Below, piece after piece: positions 26,801-34,623 of a stretch of DNA of 46,548 nt; within the stretch, counting starts at the first letter, position 1; every line of letters begins with the position of its first letter. Source of the DNA: Ichthyophonus hoferi (Eukaryota > Opisthokonta > Ichthyosporea > Ichthyophonida > Ichthyophonidae); assembly GCA_002751075.1 (NCBI GenBank), contig NAOQ01000323.1:36203-82750 (forward strand), given 5' to 3'. The notes below the pieces were generated by a model. The model did no database searches, was not told the DNA's origin, and worked only from the letters and a program-made list of their open reading frames with translations. Both the position numbers and the translations under genes were made by a program.

Positions 26801-27822
26801 CAATTGGACCTCCCCTGTACACATTTCCCTGTCACTCCTGTTCACAGAGGCCTGATTGACCAATATATATAGGTGGAGACACTTATATTATGCCTATATG
26901 ACGTGTATGGTGGTGTATATTCTATGTCTCTAGTACACTATTTTTCTAATGTCTATCCTTATATTCCATGAGTGTAATGTGTATGCCCCATAAGTGTCCT
27001 GGGAGCCATAGATGTGCTTCCTTATACCCTATAGAAATACTTTATGTAGTCATAGAGGGGCCTGTCTTTCTTGGCTAATACTCTTTTTACAATTCAATAA
27101 TATGTGGCCTCTTGTCTGCAATACATTCTATCCAATCACCTTCCCATCCTCCCTCCCTCTTTCACTATTCCTAGCTATACAACATGTACCCTGACTTGTT
27201 TCTTTTTCCCAACCACATATTCATTGTACCTATAATACAACAGAATAAACAAATAATTACAACATGAAAGCTTACTTCATGTCCTCCAAAATGTACAATA
27301 AAGACAAACACTTCAAGTTATCATTCCAGACAACTAATTCAATCCATCTCTTGCTTCGACTAATTCTATATATAAACGGTTCTTTCTCTTGTATATTTTT
27401 GCAAAATATTTCTCTCCAGGAATGTTCTGGTTATTTATTACACCACCCTCGTACCCCTTTCTATTAACGTTTCGCTCTCTCTCATTCCAACATCCTATAT
27501 ATTATACTCTGGTATTATTTCCCTACTGTCCTTATTATCAACTATGAGGTCCCATCTAATCTATCTCCCCCAATCTCTTGTACTGCTTGTACTAAGTTAA
27601 TTAATAAAAAGAAGAGCTACACTGTTCAAAAGTAAAACAAAACTAGGTAAACCATAACCTTGCCTAGTAACTGTGCAGCCCATGAAGAAACATCTTTTGC
27701 TGTTGTAACACCATGCCTTACACACCTTTCCATACTTGCAGAGACAGATTTTCCTTGTTCAAATTCTCAACATATGACCCAAAATACTCATTGAGTAGGT
27801 CACAAGCCAACGTCTCTAACAT
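172..27822 (-). CDS. VPS13D: VPS13D, bridge-like lipid transfer protein (C-terminus outside window)
   Basis: VPS13 proteins are long hydrophobic-groove rods that carry phospholipids between membranes; VPS13D works at ER contacts with mitochondria and peroxisomes and in mitochondrial clearance (family knowledge). I assembled 68 exons, about 8,516 coding bases or 2,838 residues, with matching phase at nearly every junction. The start is the ATG at 27822, preceded in frame by a stop; the protein opens MLETLACDLLNEYFGSYVEN, the chorein opening. VPS13D rather than VPS13A/C is indicated by the MLE start, RRCTWAFLKQRCQDR (human VPS13D has KRCTWDFML..., from memory), HLTDLSHAIIRGLLE and an internal UBA domain. 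Human VPS13D is near 4,388 residues, so the rest of VAB, the ATG2_C and PH parts are missing here because the window ends. Exon coordinates are in the segment entries. Weak junctions: exons 27/28, 38/39, the start of 37 and the donor of 49. Confidence 0.93.
3212..3647 (-). other. VPS13D: VPS13D exons 58-59: UBA domain
   Basis: Exons 3647-3544 and 3408-3212 join in phase 1 and encode EKMLYLNAQGYEKAWCRTAL then TGDD-type turn and DDLDSAALWLSYS. This is the three-helix UBA pattern (L..lGf....c..AL..t.gd...Aa.WL). Among VPS13 paralogues only VPS13D carries a UBA, placed just before the VAB region as here (family knowledge); in human VPS13D it binds K63-linked ubiquitin. The residues after the third helix are a Ser/Pro-rich linker. 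Position near residue 2,450-2,500 agrees with the human order. Confidence 0.85.
3932..7219 (-). other. VPS13D: VPS13D exons 51-57
   Basis: Exons 7219-7065, 6687-6593, 6312-6179, 5936-5785, 5199-5120, 4800-4613 and 4155-3932 encode about residues 2106-2447. LASFRLAESTVTYVSTMSG, LRVTYIVYPTGETSLTAF, RLIWLWDFF, FTISVYLRKPELVFIYG and IRLRLSPQEIDLLQRIIDI are the successive strands and helix of the last RBG repeats before the UBA/VAB part. Exon 54 carries a Ser/Thr/Pro-rich linker (GPLSPSSTPSAATGRTPATT). Intron 54 (5200-5784) and the introns on either side of exon 53 hold only low-complexity pyrimidine and AT-rich sequence. Confidence 0.87.
7502..11108 (-). other. VPS13D: VPS13D exons 41-50
   Basis: Exons 11108-10894, 10675-10546, 10322-10243, 9870-9718, 9583-9490, 9096-8991, 8641-8600, 8367-8255, 7977-7782 and 7563-7502 encode about residues 1709-2105. 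GKLGWLRVLDLTKDGQLY aligns with human GSLSLSDLTCHGEFY (from memory), AAYVVYCRRFIDQLFQYL with the SVQYVHTQRFQ repeat, NPAIVVPSS and LIGYLGNIQMTNEY with the next repeat, and HLTDLSHAIIRGLLEAGNL with a VPS13D-specific stretch. The donor of exon 49 is ambiguous: GTAGAG at 7781 or GTGGGG nearer 7745 both end in phase 1; I chose the first because it gives the closer length. Antisense open frames of up to 150 codons in this region are shadows of these exons. Confidence 0.85.
9401..9477. repeat. Degenerate ~29-bp tandem repeat in VPS13D intron 45
   Basis: Three diverged copies of a C/A-rich unit (ATAGCCTACAACCTACAC, then AGTATACAACCTACAC, then TAGCCTACAGCCTC) are spaced 28-29 bases apart next to exon 45. 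It is a minisatellite-like tract with no coding content. Confidence 0.7.
11261..14713 (-). other. VPS13D: VPS13D exons 31-40
   Basis: Exons 14713-14605, 14233-14089, 13925-13718, 13494-13389, 13191-13098, 12848-12660, 12531-12308, 11911-11860, 11658-11623 and 11496-11261 encode about residues 1242-1708. LEVESPIIVLPRSPTSTQVL and IGHLGRLTVSN match the VPS13 repeat motif; ESLVHIRVSGADR with DTWVLLIDFF matches human VPS13D closely (SLVHINIFLVDKK, QTWVVILDFF, from memory). Exons 38 and 39 are uncertain. A GC donor at 11859 with exon 39 ending at 11623 keeps phase, but so does a GT donor at 11855 with exon 39 running to 11606. The exon 37 acceptor (AG at 12533-12532) is also weak. The 33-residue Ser-rich tail of exon 33 looks like a flexible loop. 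Confidence 0.8.
14243..14307. repeat. 29-bp tandem duplication in VPS13D intron 31
   Basis: Two identical 29-base copies begin at 14243 and 14272 (starting GCCCCCAGTCACC and ending TACTAGCAAG), followed by the first seven bases of a third copy at 14301. It lies between exons 31 and 32 and has no coding effect. Perfect identity implies a recent slippage or unequal-exchange event. Confidence 0.95.
17338..17401. repeat. Imperfect ~32-bp tandem repeat in VPS13D intron 23
   Basis: Two AT-rich copies sharing AGTRTTAATAAGAATAT followed by TTATATTAT lie next to one another, just upstream of exon 24 in the sense of transcription. Small differences between copies make it older than the 29-bp duplication at 14243. 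Confidence 0.75.
18138..18181. repeat. Imperfect ~25-bp tandem repeat in VPS13D intron 21
   Basis: TACCACATATCAGACTA is followed 25 bases later by TACCACATATTAGACTA. It lies in the intron between exons 21 and 22; no other role is visible. Confidence 0.75.
18862..21629 (-). other. VPS13D: VPS13D exons 13-20
   Basis: Exons 21629-21513, 21340-21158, 21045-20831, 20415-20325, 20088-20020, 19619-19483, 19374-19210 and 18922-18862 encode about residues 438-783. RWFSGLWGS matches the Trp/Gly-rich stretch after the first helical region; QRDELFTAIGYV, MLVYNPMVVKRVVKFF and DVSITIDAPNIVIPE are standard landmarks of the extended chorein/RBG repeats, and VVLDLGQFKINS begins the following repeat. Exon 19 adds a basic patch (SPRRNRCKSTTS) likely to be a loop. 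Confidence 0.9.
22083..24173 (-). other. VPS13D: VPS13D exons 7-12
   Basis: Exons 24173-24095, 23757-23584, 23387-23277, 23086-23002, 22610-22449 and 22140-22083 encode about residues 215-437. Conserved pieces include YILGPVTMKANVTLN, GERYRKYKQT, PRQLWRFAINSILAD and RRCTWAFLKQRCQDR followed by ISLEERLAFEDIRYFR. The last two correspond to the W-x-x-A-[IL]-N motif and the following helical charged stretch of all VPS13s. For exons 9 and 10 I chose acceptors (TTAG before 23387, CCAG before 23086) that keep phase; nearer AG dinucleotides would break the frame or bring in a stop. Confidence 0.9.
24220..24894. repeat. TACTATATG-type minisatellite in VPS13D intron 6, interrupted by an assembly gap
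   Basis: Both visible flanks consist of near-perfect 9-base units TACTATATG, with interspersed variants (TACTATGTATGCAC, TACTAGATG, TACTATACG) that create a longer mosaic period. The unit contains GTAC and is near-palindromic, so strands look alike. Exon 6 ends and exon 7 begins in phase 0, so no coding exon need be missing. All ORFs that seem to cross this tract are repeat or N artefacts. Confidence 0.97.
24375..24729. other. Assembly gap (355 N)
   Basis: A continuous run of N lies inside the minisatellite. The non-round length suggests an estimated gap size; the true array may be longer or shorter. Confidence 0.99.
25152..27822 (-). other. VPS13D: VPS13D exons 1-6: N-terminal chorein domain
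   Basis: Exons 27822-27726, 26814-26737, 26446-26334, 26180-26088, 25733-25617 and 25295-25152 encode residues 1-214. Phases run 1, 1, 0, 0, 0, 0. Diagnostic stretches are YVENLNKENLSLQVWKGE, ALEELHLPIDVRSGHIEKL, MRIPWRNIKAEPV and LVIEDVHLRYEDCTS, in the order and spacing of the chorein_N domain that caps the lipid-transfer groove at the ER end. Exon 4 is a charged coiled-coil-like segment (LEKQRLQATKQQLLAEFE). Intron 1 (26815-27725, 911 bp) is long and AT-rich; I see no extra exon in it. The C-rich/T-rich tract at about 25801-26080 is intron sequence, not a gene. Confidence 0.92.
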
Positions 27823-27991
27823 CTTAGCGATGATTTGTCACTTCCAGGCGCAGTGCTACCTAATTCATTCGCTGGTATTCGCTGGTATTAAACACAGCGA
27901 CCTTCTTTTAACCGCATTTATATCTAACATATAACCTAAAACTAACTATTATAGGTGTGCCTACGTTGAGTGTATTCGGGTTAAGGTTGAC

Positions 27992-28098
27992 TGTATTCGG
28001 ATTAATTAGAAAAGTGGGTAAAAGCGGGCTGTTTTCATTAATTAGTAAAGTAGTTATAAGCAGTCTATTTCATTAATTAATAAAAGTTAAAAACCTCT
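27992..28098. repeat. Imperfect 35-36 bp tandem repeat about 170 bp upstream of the VPS13D start
   Basis: Three copies starting with ATTAATTAG/A at 28001, 28037 and 28072 share the layout ATTAATTAGNAAAGTNGNTANAAGC...CTGTTTTC; the third is partial. The ATTAATTA cores are homeodomain-like sites, but nothing here proves binding. Function is unknown. Confidence 0.75.
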
Positions 28099-30857
28099 GA
28101 ATGATGACTCTTCCTCTCTCTCACCATTTATATAATATAATTTCATATATATATTTTACTAATCTTACTATTGGTTCCTAATTACCAATAACGTTTTCCC
28201 ATCTAAAATTACTTACTGCCAATAACCATAAGCCTTTTATTATTGGTCCTTTAGGCACCACCTTCAATGTCTTAAGTTTTTATCGAGCTTGTTCTCAGGG
28301 TAAACAAATTATCTTACCCGCATTGGCTTGCTGAGCACCATAGTGAAGGTTTATCATATACCATAGATGTCACCAAGTCGTATTGAAAAAAATTGTTTAA
28401 GTATTAATTTGTAGCCGACCTGATCCCACCTGGCAAATAACACCCAAGTTATCACATAATTCTATAGATAGATTCTAAATTTTCTTGGAAAACCGAGTCT
28501 TCGCTTCTACATCTCTATGCTATAAAAAAATCATCTTAAGATATTTACAAACTTATCAAAAAATAAATATTGGAAATAAAGCCAGTGTCTTCTCTACTAA
28601 TTTTTATTTGAGGTACAATGTTCCTATCTACTGTTAGCTGAACTAGATAGTTATCACCAGGTAAAGGACTAGCTAAAGCCTTTGTGCATTCTGCTTGCAG
28701 CACATGCAATTATTTGTAGTTCAAAGACGCTTTAGATTTTTTACCTTACAATTTGCAATGTGTATGATCTAAACCACTGTGATAATAGATGGACATTATA
28801 CTTAAAAGGTTTGTTTTGATTCCATCCATCCTCTTTAAACAGAAACAGCCAATGGGATTATGTATAAAGTTCATACTTGCTCTTATCTCTAAAATACCTG
28901 TTCTATTAGATCCAAACTAACTTACTGATAACTACTTAAAACAATATCTGACTGGCTTTCAGTTCTAAACACAAAAAGACAATTCTACCAGCTAGTTGAT
29001 TTAGCAGCGCTTTACCACCTTGTTATGGAGCAATGGAAGTAATAATTGCCAATGACTTCCTATTAGACTTAATTGACAAATATCAATATAACTGAATACA
29101 TAAATAAGATAACAATAATAAGGAATAATTTATCTAGGCATATTGAAAAAACTTAGTTTCAACAATAAACAACTGATTATGTTTTTATTATAAGCCCTCC
29201 TAAAATTATATTACTGCAGATTTAAATTTGTAATCAACAATTAATCGCTACTGTAGCCAACACAAAGCGACTCATACTGACTTGCTTTGCTTTATTTCAA
29301 GGCTATTGTTCTGTCAAATATTAATAAGATGGTCACACACTTATTTTATATTTTAATTACTGTTTGTGAAATGAAATAATTTAATTGATGATTTTGTAAA
29401 ACATCTTCTCAGTTTGATTATTTAAAATAGCACTCTAAAATGGCTAATTAAACTAGAAATCTAAAACCTTTACAATTTTAATGGACTTTCCATATACATA
29501 CTTAGGAACCTTGAATAACAAAGAACCAATTAGACATTATCTATGCAACGCCACCAGCTTTACTTATTCAAAACAAACAATTTTGAAGTATTTCCTTGTA
29601 ATCTTACTGATATGAGAATTATTTGCAAGATCCCCTGATTGCCCACTGTACATACAAAGGAATATATTTTGAACAGTGGCCTATATCTCTATTTATGCAA
29701 TTATTATTTTTAATTTAAACCTCCAATTTAAACTTAATCTATATCGATTAATTGATTATTTTCCTAATATATTCTAAAAACACCAACAATCTGGTTTAGG
29801 CAAGCATAGTTGTAACTATGACATATTAGCCCGAATATTTGCTTAAGTAAAATTTGGTTATTGTAGTCTGTCATCTAAATCAAATCTACCTTGTTCCCTC
29901 AGTAGTAGGTGAAGCAATTAATTTTATCATACCTATATTGCTTATCATATCTGGCTTTATGTTTACATTAGCCTACTATTGGGTTGACCTCTAATTTTTT
30001 TATTATACCAAATAAACAAGACATCATGTGTACACTGGAAGGAACATCAGGAAGAGGCAGATTACTATGGGATATAATGTAAAAGAGTAATTCCTAGAAA
30101 ATGAAAGTAAGCATAAACAATTGGATAGTTCTTGTCATTTTAATCACTGTCCATAATATCATTAAATGTTACCAATTTCTTATACACGAGAAAAAAATGT
30201 AGGGACACTTATTGCTATTTCAGTCATGAAGTTGCCACTTTGTCTTTTCAGTTCTTTGTGTTTAGGGTAAAATACCGGACATTAAACAGGAAATTTTGTT
30301 CATGCTTAAATATCTCAATGTTCAAAAGGATCTTCTAATGAGTAATATCGTTATTGTTTCTTCAGGAAAATTACTAAGATTTTTTCTAAAAAGGACTTCT
30401 AGAACATCTTATTTAAATATACATGTTATTGTATGGTAAGCCTTTTTTAATATAATATATTTATTAACTTGGCATATGCTAATGAATATTGTAATCATAC
30501 AGTATATATTTACACAGATTTAAGATTGTTTACGTCCGCTATGTCTACCACTAATTTTCACTATATATAACTAATGTCTTGCATAAGGAAAATATTTATA
30601 TTGTCCAATTTCAACTACCAAAAACATCATCATCTTCAATGATTAACTCAAATGTAAATATCTATTTGTTTTTTGTTTTTACATAAAAACCCAAGAAAGT
30701 CAAAGTATTCCAGCTTATGAAACAAACAATTACTTTAATACATTATTTTAAAAAACTGGACTTGAACATCCGTTATATTTCATGTTTATAACAGTAGTCT
30801 TATCTATGTTCTGTGTGAGCAAAACTCAGTAGGAGCCGACAATATCTACTTATGCTA

Positions 30858-30863
30858 TTTATT
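30858..30863 (-). terminator. Poly(A) signal AATAAA for the mS38 gene
   Basis: AATAAA on the minus strand lies 41-46 bases past the mS38 stop codon, a usual distance. AT-rich context makes chance occurrence possible. Confidence 0.5.
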
Positions 30864-30904
30864 TAAGTTAGACGGTAGGTCCTATAGAGGTAGCATTATT
30901 ATTA

Positions 30905-33469
30905 TCATTTGCCTAGGCTTTGTCTTAAAGCACGATCTCTTCTACGCCGTTTCTTATATTTGAGTTTATTTATCTTCCTCTTCCTTCTTTTAAGAACACT
31001 ATCGGCTTCATATACAATGTTAGTGTCTAGATCCCCTATTCCTACCTCTGTATTCACACTGGTATTACTATGGAATAGGCTCTGTGCCAATATCTGTTGC
31101 ATCAAGGAATTGCTGGTAATATTAATGCAGGTTCCTCCGTGCGAATGAACTACTGAGTAAACAGGTAGGGCCATGTCTGGGCTAGATTTATAGTTTGCAG
31201 TGTGCATAGGAGGAAGCATACCAGGCCAGTGAACTTCATTAAGGGTTTTCTTGATGTCAGATGAGATGACCAACGGTGGGTTAACTAGTTTTAGAGTACC
31301 TGCTAGATATAATAGGTTAGAGGATGATTTTATACGTTCATATAACTAACACTTTCTTTATCAAGTTATATAATAGGTGCCAATTAGGTTGCCAAGCCCT
31401 TATTCATATATACGAGATTTAATAGTCAGAATAAAAAAAAAAACGGCACAGTGAAATAGACTAAGTCTACTCCTAATATTAGCTTCACAATATGCGTGAA
31501 AAGGAAAAGAAGCATTTGAACAGAAATATTAATAATCACAGGAAAACCCCTACATGATCTAACATCAAGTAATAGTCCCTGATTAACACATGCCCCAGCT
31601 ATAGCCATCTGGTCCATAGTCTTATAATTAATTTTCTCTGGCCAAGTAATGAGTTATAAATTGCTTTTTATTTAAAAAGATAAAGAATAAAAGTAAAAAC
31701 CAATGGTGTGAAATAAAAGCATGTATAATGTAGGAAATTTAGATTACATATGGATGGCAAGTGACCAACCATGGATGACGTAAACTTATTTAATTGTTGG
31801 CCTAGTAATAAATATTACCTGCCAAATTAATCAAGTTATACATTGTTTTTTTTTTTCCTTACCTCTTTCCGTATTTAAGTTTTTTTATCTTATATCACAT
31901 CATTATTAGGTGAAAATTTACATTAATGTGCCACTTATATCCCATTTTCCAGCTTTAAAAAATACATATCAATATCCTTGTACTATTAAGATAACACTGA
32001 AAAGTACAACACAAAGTATGTGTGTGGATCATATATATATATAATGTTTCTATCCATTAGAATATTATTAACTATAAGCTTTACTCTTCGTTAAGTCCAA
32101 GAGTTTCATTATCTTATGGCTTTAATAGTCATAATTTTATGCTAGACTGTATAAGAGGGTCCGATCAGAGATACATACCTGTTCTGCCTGAAAAGGTGCT
32201 GATACAACAAATATGTCCATTGAAAATCCTGATTCCAGCTAATGAGATATCTGTAGAGCCCACATATTGTTACCAGGCACTCTAATGTAAGTAGCTAAAG
32301 TAATAATAAATATTTGGTCTTCATAAGGAGGTGGTGCAATCTCCAAACATAAAAATACACTTATTTACATCTATATATAATTAATATTTATATGCATAAA
32401 CAAACATACAAACAAATATTAAATAATATCACATCATGTTAATGGACTACAAAAGCATAGAAGCAAGAAGAATCCAGATTTCCATGAGGGAAGAACGCAG
32501 TCATTCTAATGTTTGGGTGGGTGTCAAAACCATTCTTAAATACAGATATGGATCTATCTAGTCATGGTTAAAACTACACCCTTAATTATAAAATTACCTT
32601 TATTCCAAATATCCTTACATTCAGAATATAACTTACAAGTATTGCGATGTCCCATTTGTGGTTTTTCGCTTTAAATGAACAGGCAAGATGCAAAAATACA
32701 ACAGCAGTTACACATTTTCTTCCTTTTTATTTTTTTTAAAATTTTATCGAGCAATCCACATATCCGAACACATTTCTTTACAGACGTATGTGCAAATACA
32801 TCAGGAATGGTTTTCTTTTACCAACAACCGTACCCTCTTTCTCTTGCATTTTTTCCTCCTTTCCCCTACCAACGCCCAATCAACTACTTACAATTTTTGT
32901 GTACGTCTTCCATTATACAGTCATGACCACAATAAGGCTCTGTTTTATTATTCCTTCTTTATTTAAAATACTTTTTATTGTCGCCCATCCTAGAGTATCC
33001 CAATCTTGGTGCCGTTCAAAGGCCTTTTCATTGGTTAGAGTGGCTATATATAATCATATAACATCCTCTTACCAAGCCTTACTTCAATGTATTTTTTTGT
33101 AATCTTTTTAATTATAACAATAAAAAATAGAGCAGGCTGCTCCTGATTCCCCATTATCCTTTGTTATCCTTAAAATCAAAACATTATTAATGATACTAAC
33201 AAAAACTACCTGCCTACGTAGCTTAGAGCTATACCTAGCCTGACAAACATAAATAGTCCCAAAGAGTTTAAATGTATTTTTCTTTTTGTCAGTACAAACT
33301 ACATATTTTTCCAGTTGGTTTACTCTGACATGTTTTATATTGAAAAGAAAACATTACACTCGAAAGCAGTGAAAGCATATTATGAGATTAGTTTGATTAG
33401 AAGACACATACCGATAGATTTGGCCGGTATAGTCAGTAGACCTCGATTAAATAAACCTTGGTGGCCCAT
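30905..33469 (-). CDS. mS38: Mitochondrial small-subunit ribosomal protein mS38 (AURKAIP1/COX24 family)
   Basis: Three exons, 33469-33412, 32250-32179 and 31299-30905, join in phase 1 and 1 to give 174 residues. The C-terminal about 30 residues, SVLKRRKRKINKLKYKKRRR then RDRALRQSLGK, match the basic helix of the mS38/COX24 domain (human AURKAIP1 has VLKIRRRKMNRHKYRK, from memory), which lies in the decoding-centre region of the mitoribosome. The N-terminus MGHQGLFNRGLLTIPAKS is basic and hydroxylated, as expected for a mitochondrial presequence; an in-frame stop precedes the ATG and no earlier ATG exists. Residues 20-140 show no family similarity I recognise, which is normal for mS38. Exon 2 is short, so its limits (ACAG|AT acceptor, ACAG|GTATGT donor) rest on phase and consensus. 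It is transcribed away from the SMG5-like gene. Confidence 0.8.
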
Positions 33470-34623
33470 GACCTTTAGCGCTGGCACAGTCCCCAGATCT
33501 AAAGTTGTCTAAAGTATTTTGAGCAATAATGCAGGCGTGCCTATGCAAATATGTACACTAGACCGGATTCTAGGTCACGACAATAGGATAAAACATTAAC
33601 CTGCATGCAGTGGCTAGATGTGGTGGCATGAACTTATATTATGTACATAGAGGGAATATTTGTCGAACACGCATTCCCATAACCTATATAGCTTATATGC
33701 AGTGGCGTGATTTTACTAGTAATTACAAGTTATATACACTGAGATGACAATATAACTTCGACATGTATTATTTATTGTACTGGCGTGCTTTCGATCTCAT
33801 GTATACCGTATGGACGATGAGGTAAATATATCCAAGTTATGTTTTAAATAATTAATCAGTAATTGTAATTATCGTGATTTTGAATATTGCAAAGTACTTT
33901 TCGGATTGGAGATAGCTCAAGGAAGAGAATGAGCTTCCCACATTTCCTAACAATTAAGATATGCTCATATATATTAAACTAAAATTATATTACTTAAATT
34001 TTGGTTTGGGGTATAAAATAAGTACTTTTATATTAAACTAGAGAGGGTAACAATTTAATCAGCAGCCCTACTCTATTAGAAGAACTCAGTCAAGCATATA
34101 ACGGATCAAAATTTAGCAAATTTACTAATGTAAGATCATCCAATCATTTCTAATAAATTTTAACGTACCATCAGGTTTTTAAAATGTTCTAGCCAATCAC
34201 CTTCTTGTTATACTTGAGCCAAATAGATATCCCTAAAGCCTCTTTTAATCTATTTACACTTGTATCCATATTTGTTAGCTTTGTTATTGATATTTCTCAA
34301 TAATGATGTATTTACGTATTCCTTGAAAAAAAAAATTTAAAATGCTTTTATTGCAAAAAAAATTGTTTATTCTTAAGTTAAAATAGGTAAGAATTGTTTT
34401 AATATTATATTATCTTATTAATTCATTTGTTTAGGGCGAGCATTAACTTTTGCCCTATTGACGAATCGCCGCCTGCTTCGAATCGACCCAAATCAAAGTT
34501 AACAGTTATGAATACATAAGACAGCTTATGGTGTACCTGTGGCCAGTCTGTCATTAGTATCACGCATAGAAGGTTGAGATTGTATTGTATATGGGTCGGT
34601 CATCTAACTAACATATTAGGCTC
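33470..34623. other. Divergent intergenic region between mS38 and the SMG5-like gene
   Basis: The two start codons face away from each other across about 1.15 kb, so this stretch must hold both promoters. It is AT-rich, with ATGCAGTGGC repeated near 33605 and 33698 and CCAATCA boxes at 34140 and 34193. I see no ORF or RNA gene. Confidence 0.6.

Larger units (their letters stand above)
27823..30904. other. AT-rich intergenic region upstream of VPS13D; no gene recognised
   Basis: The VPS13D promoter should lie at its left end and the mS38 3' end at its right. No open frame of useful length, splice-consistent exon chain or RNA gene was found on either strand. Composition is far more AT-rich than the VPS13D gene body. 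Visible structure is limited to an 11-bp duplication (TTCGCTGGTAT twice near 27870), a 21-bp-spaced pair of TGTATTCGGRTTA near 27971-28004, and the 35-36 bp repeat listed separately. Confidence 0.7.

Noticed and set aside
28100-30900. Possible decayed transposon in the AT-rich block
   Set aside because: No terminal repeats, target-site duplications or coding remnants could be seen; AT richness alone is not evidence.
32675-33102. Three overlapping plus-strand frames of 83-104 codons
   Set aside because: They lie in the AT-rich first intron of the mS38 gene, overlap each other in different frames and have biased Phe/Ser/Leu composition; no splice-consistent chain.
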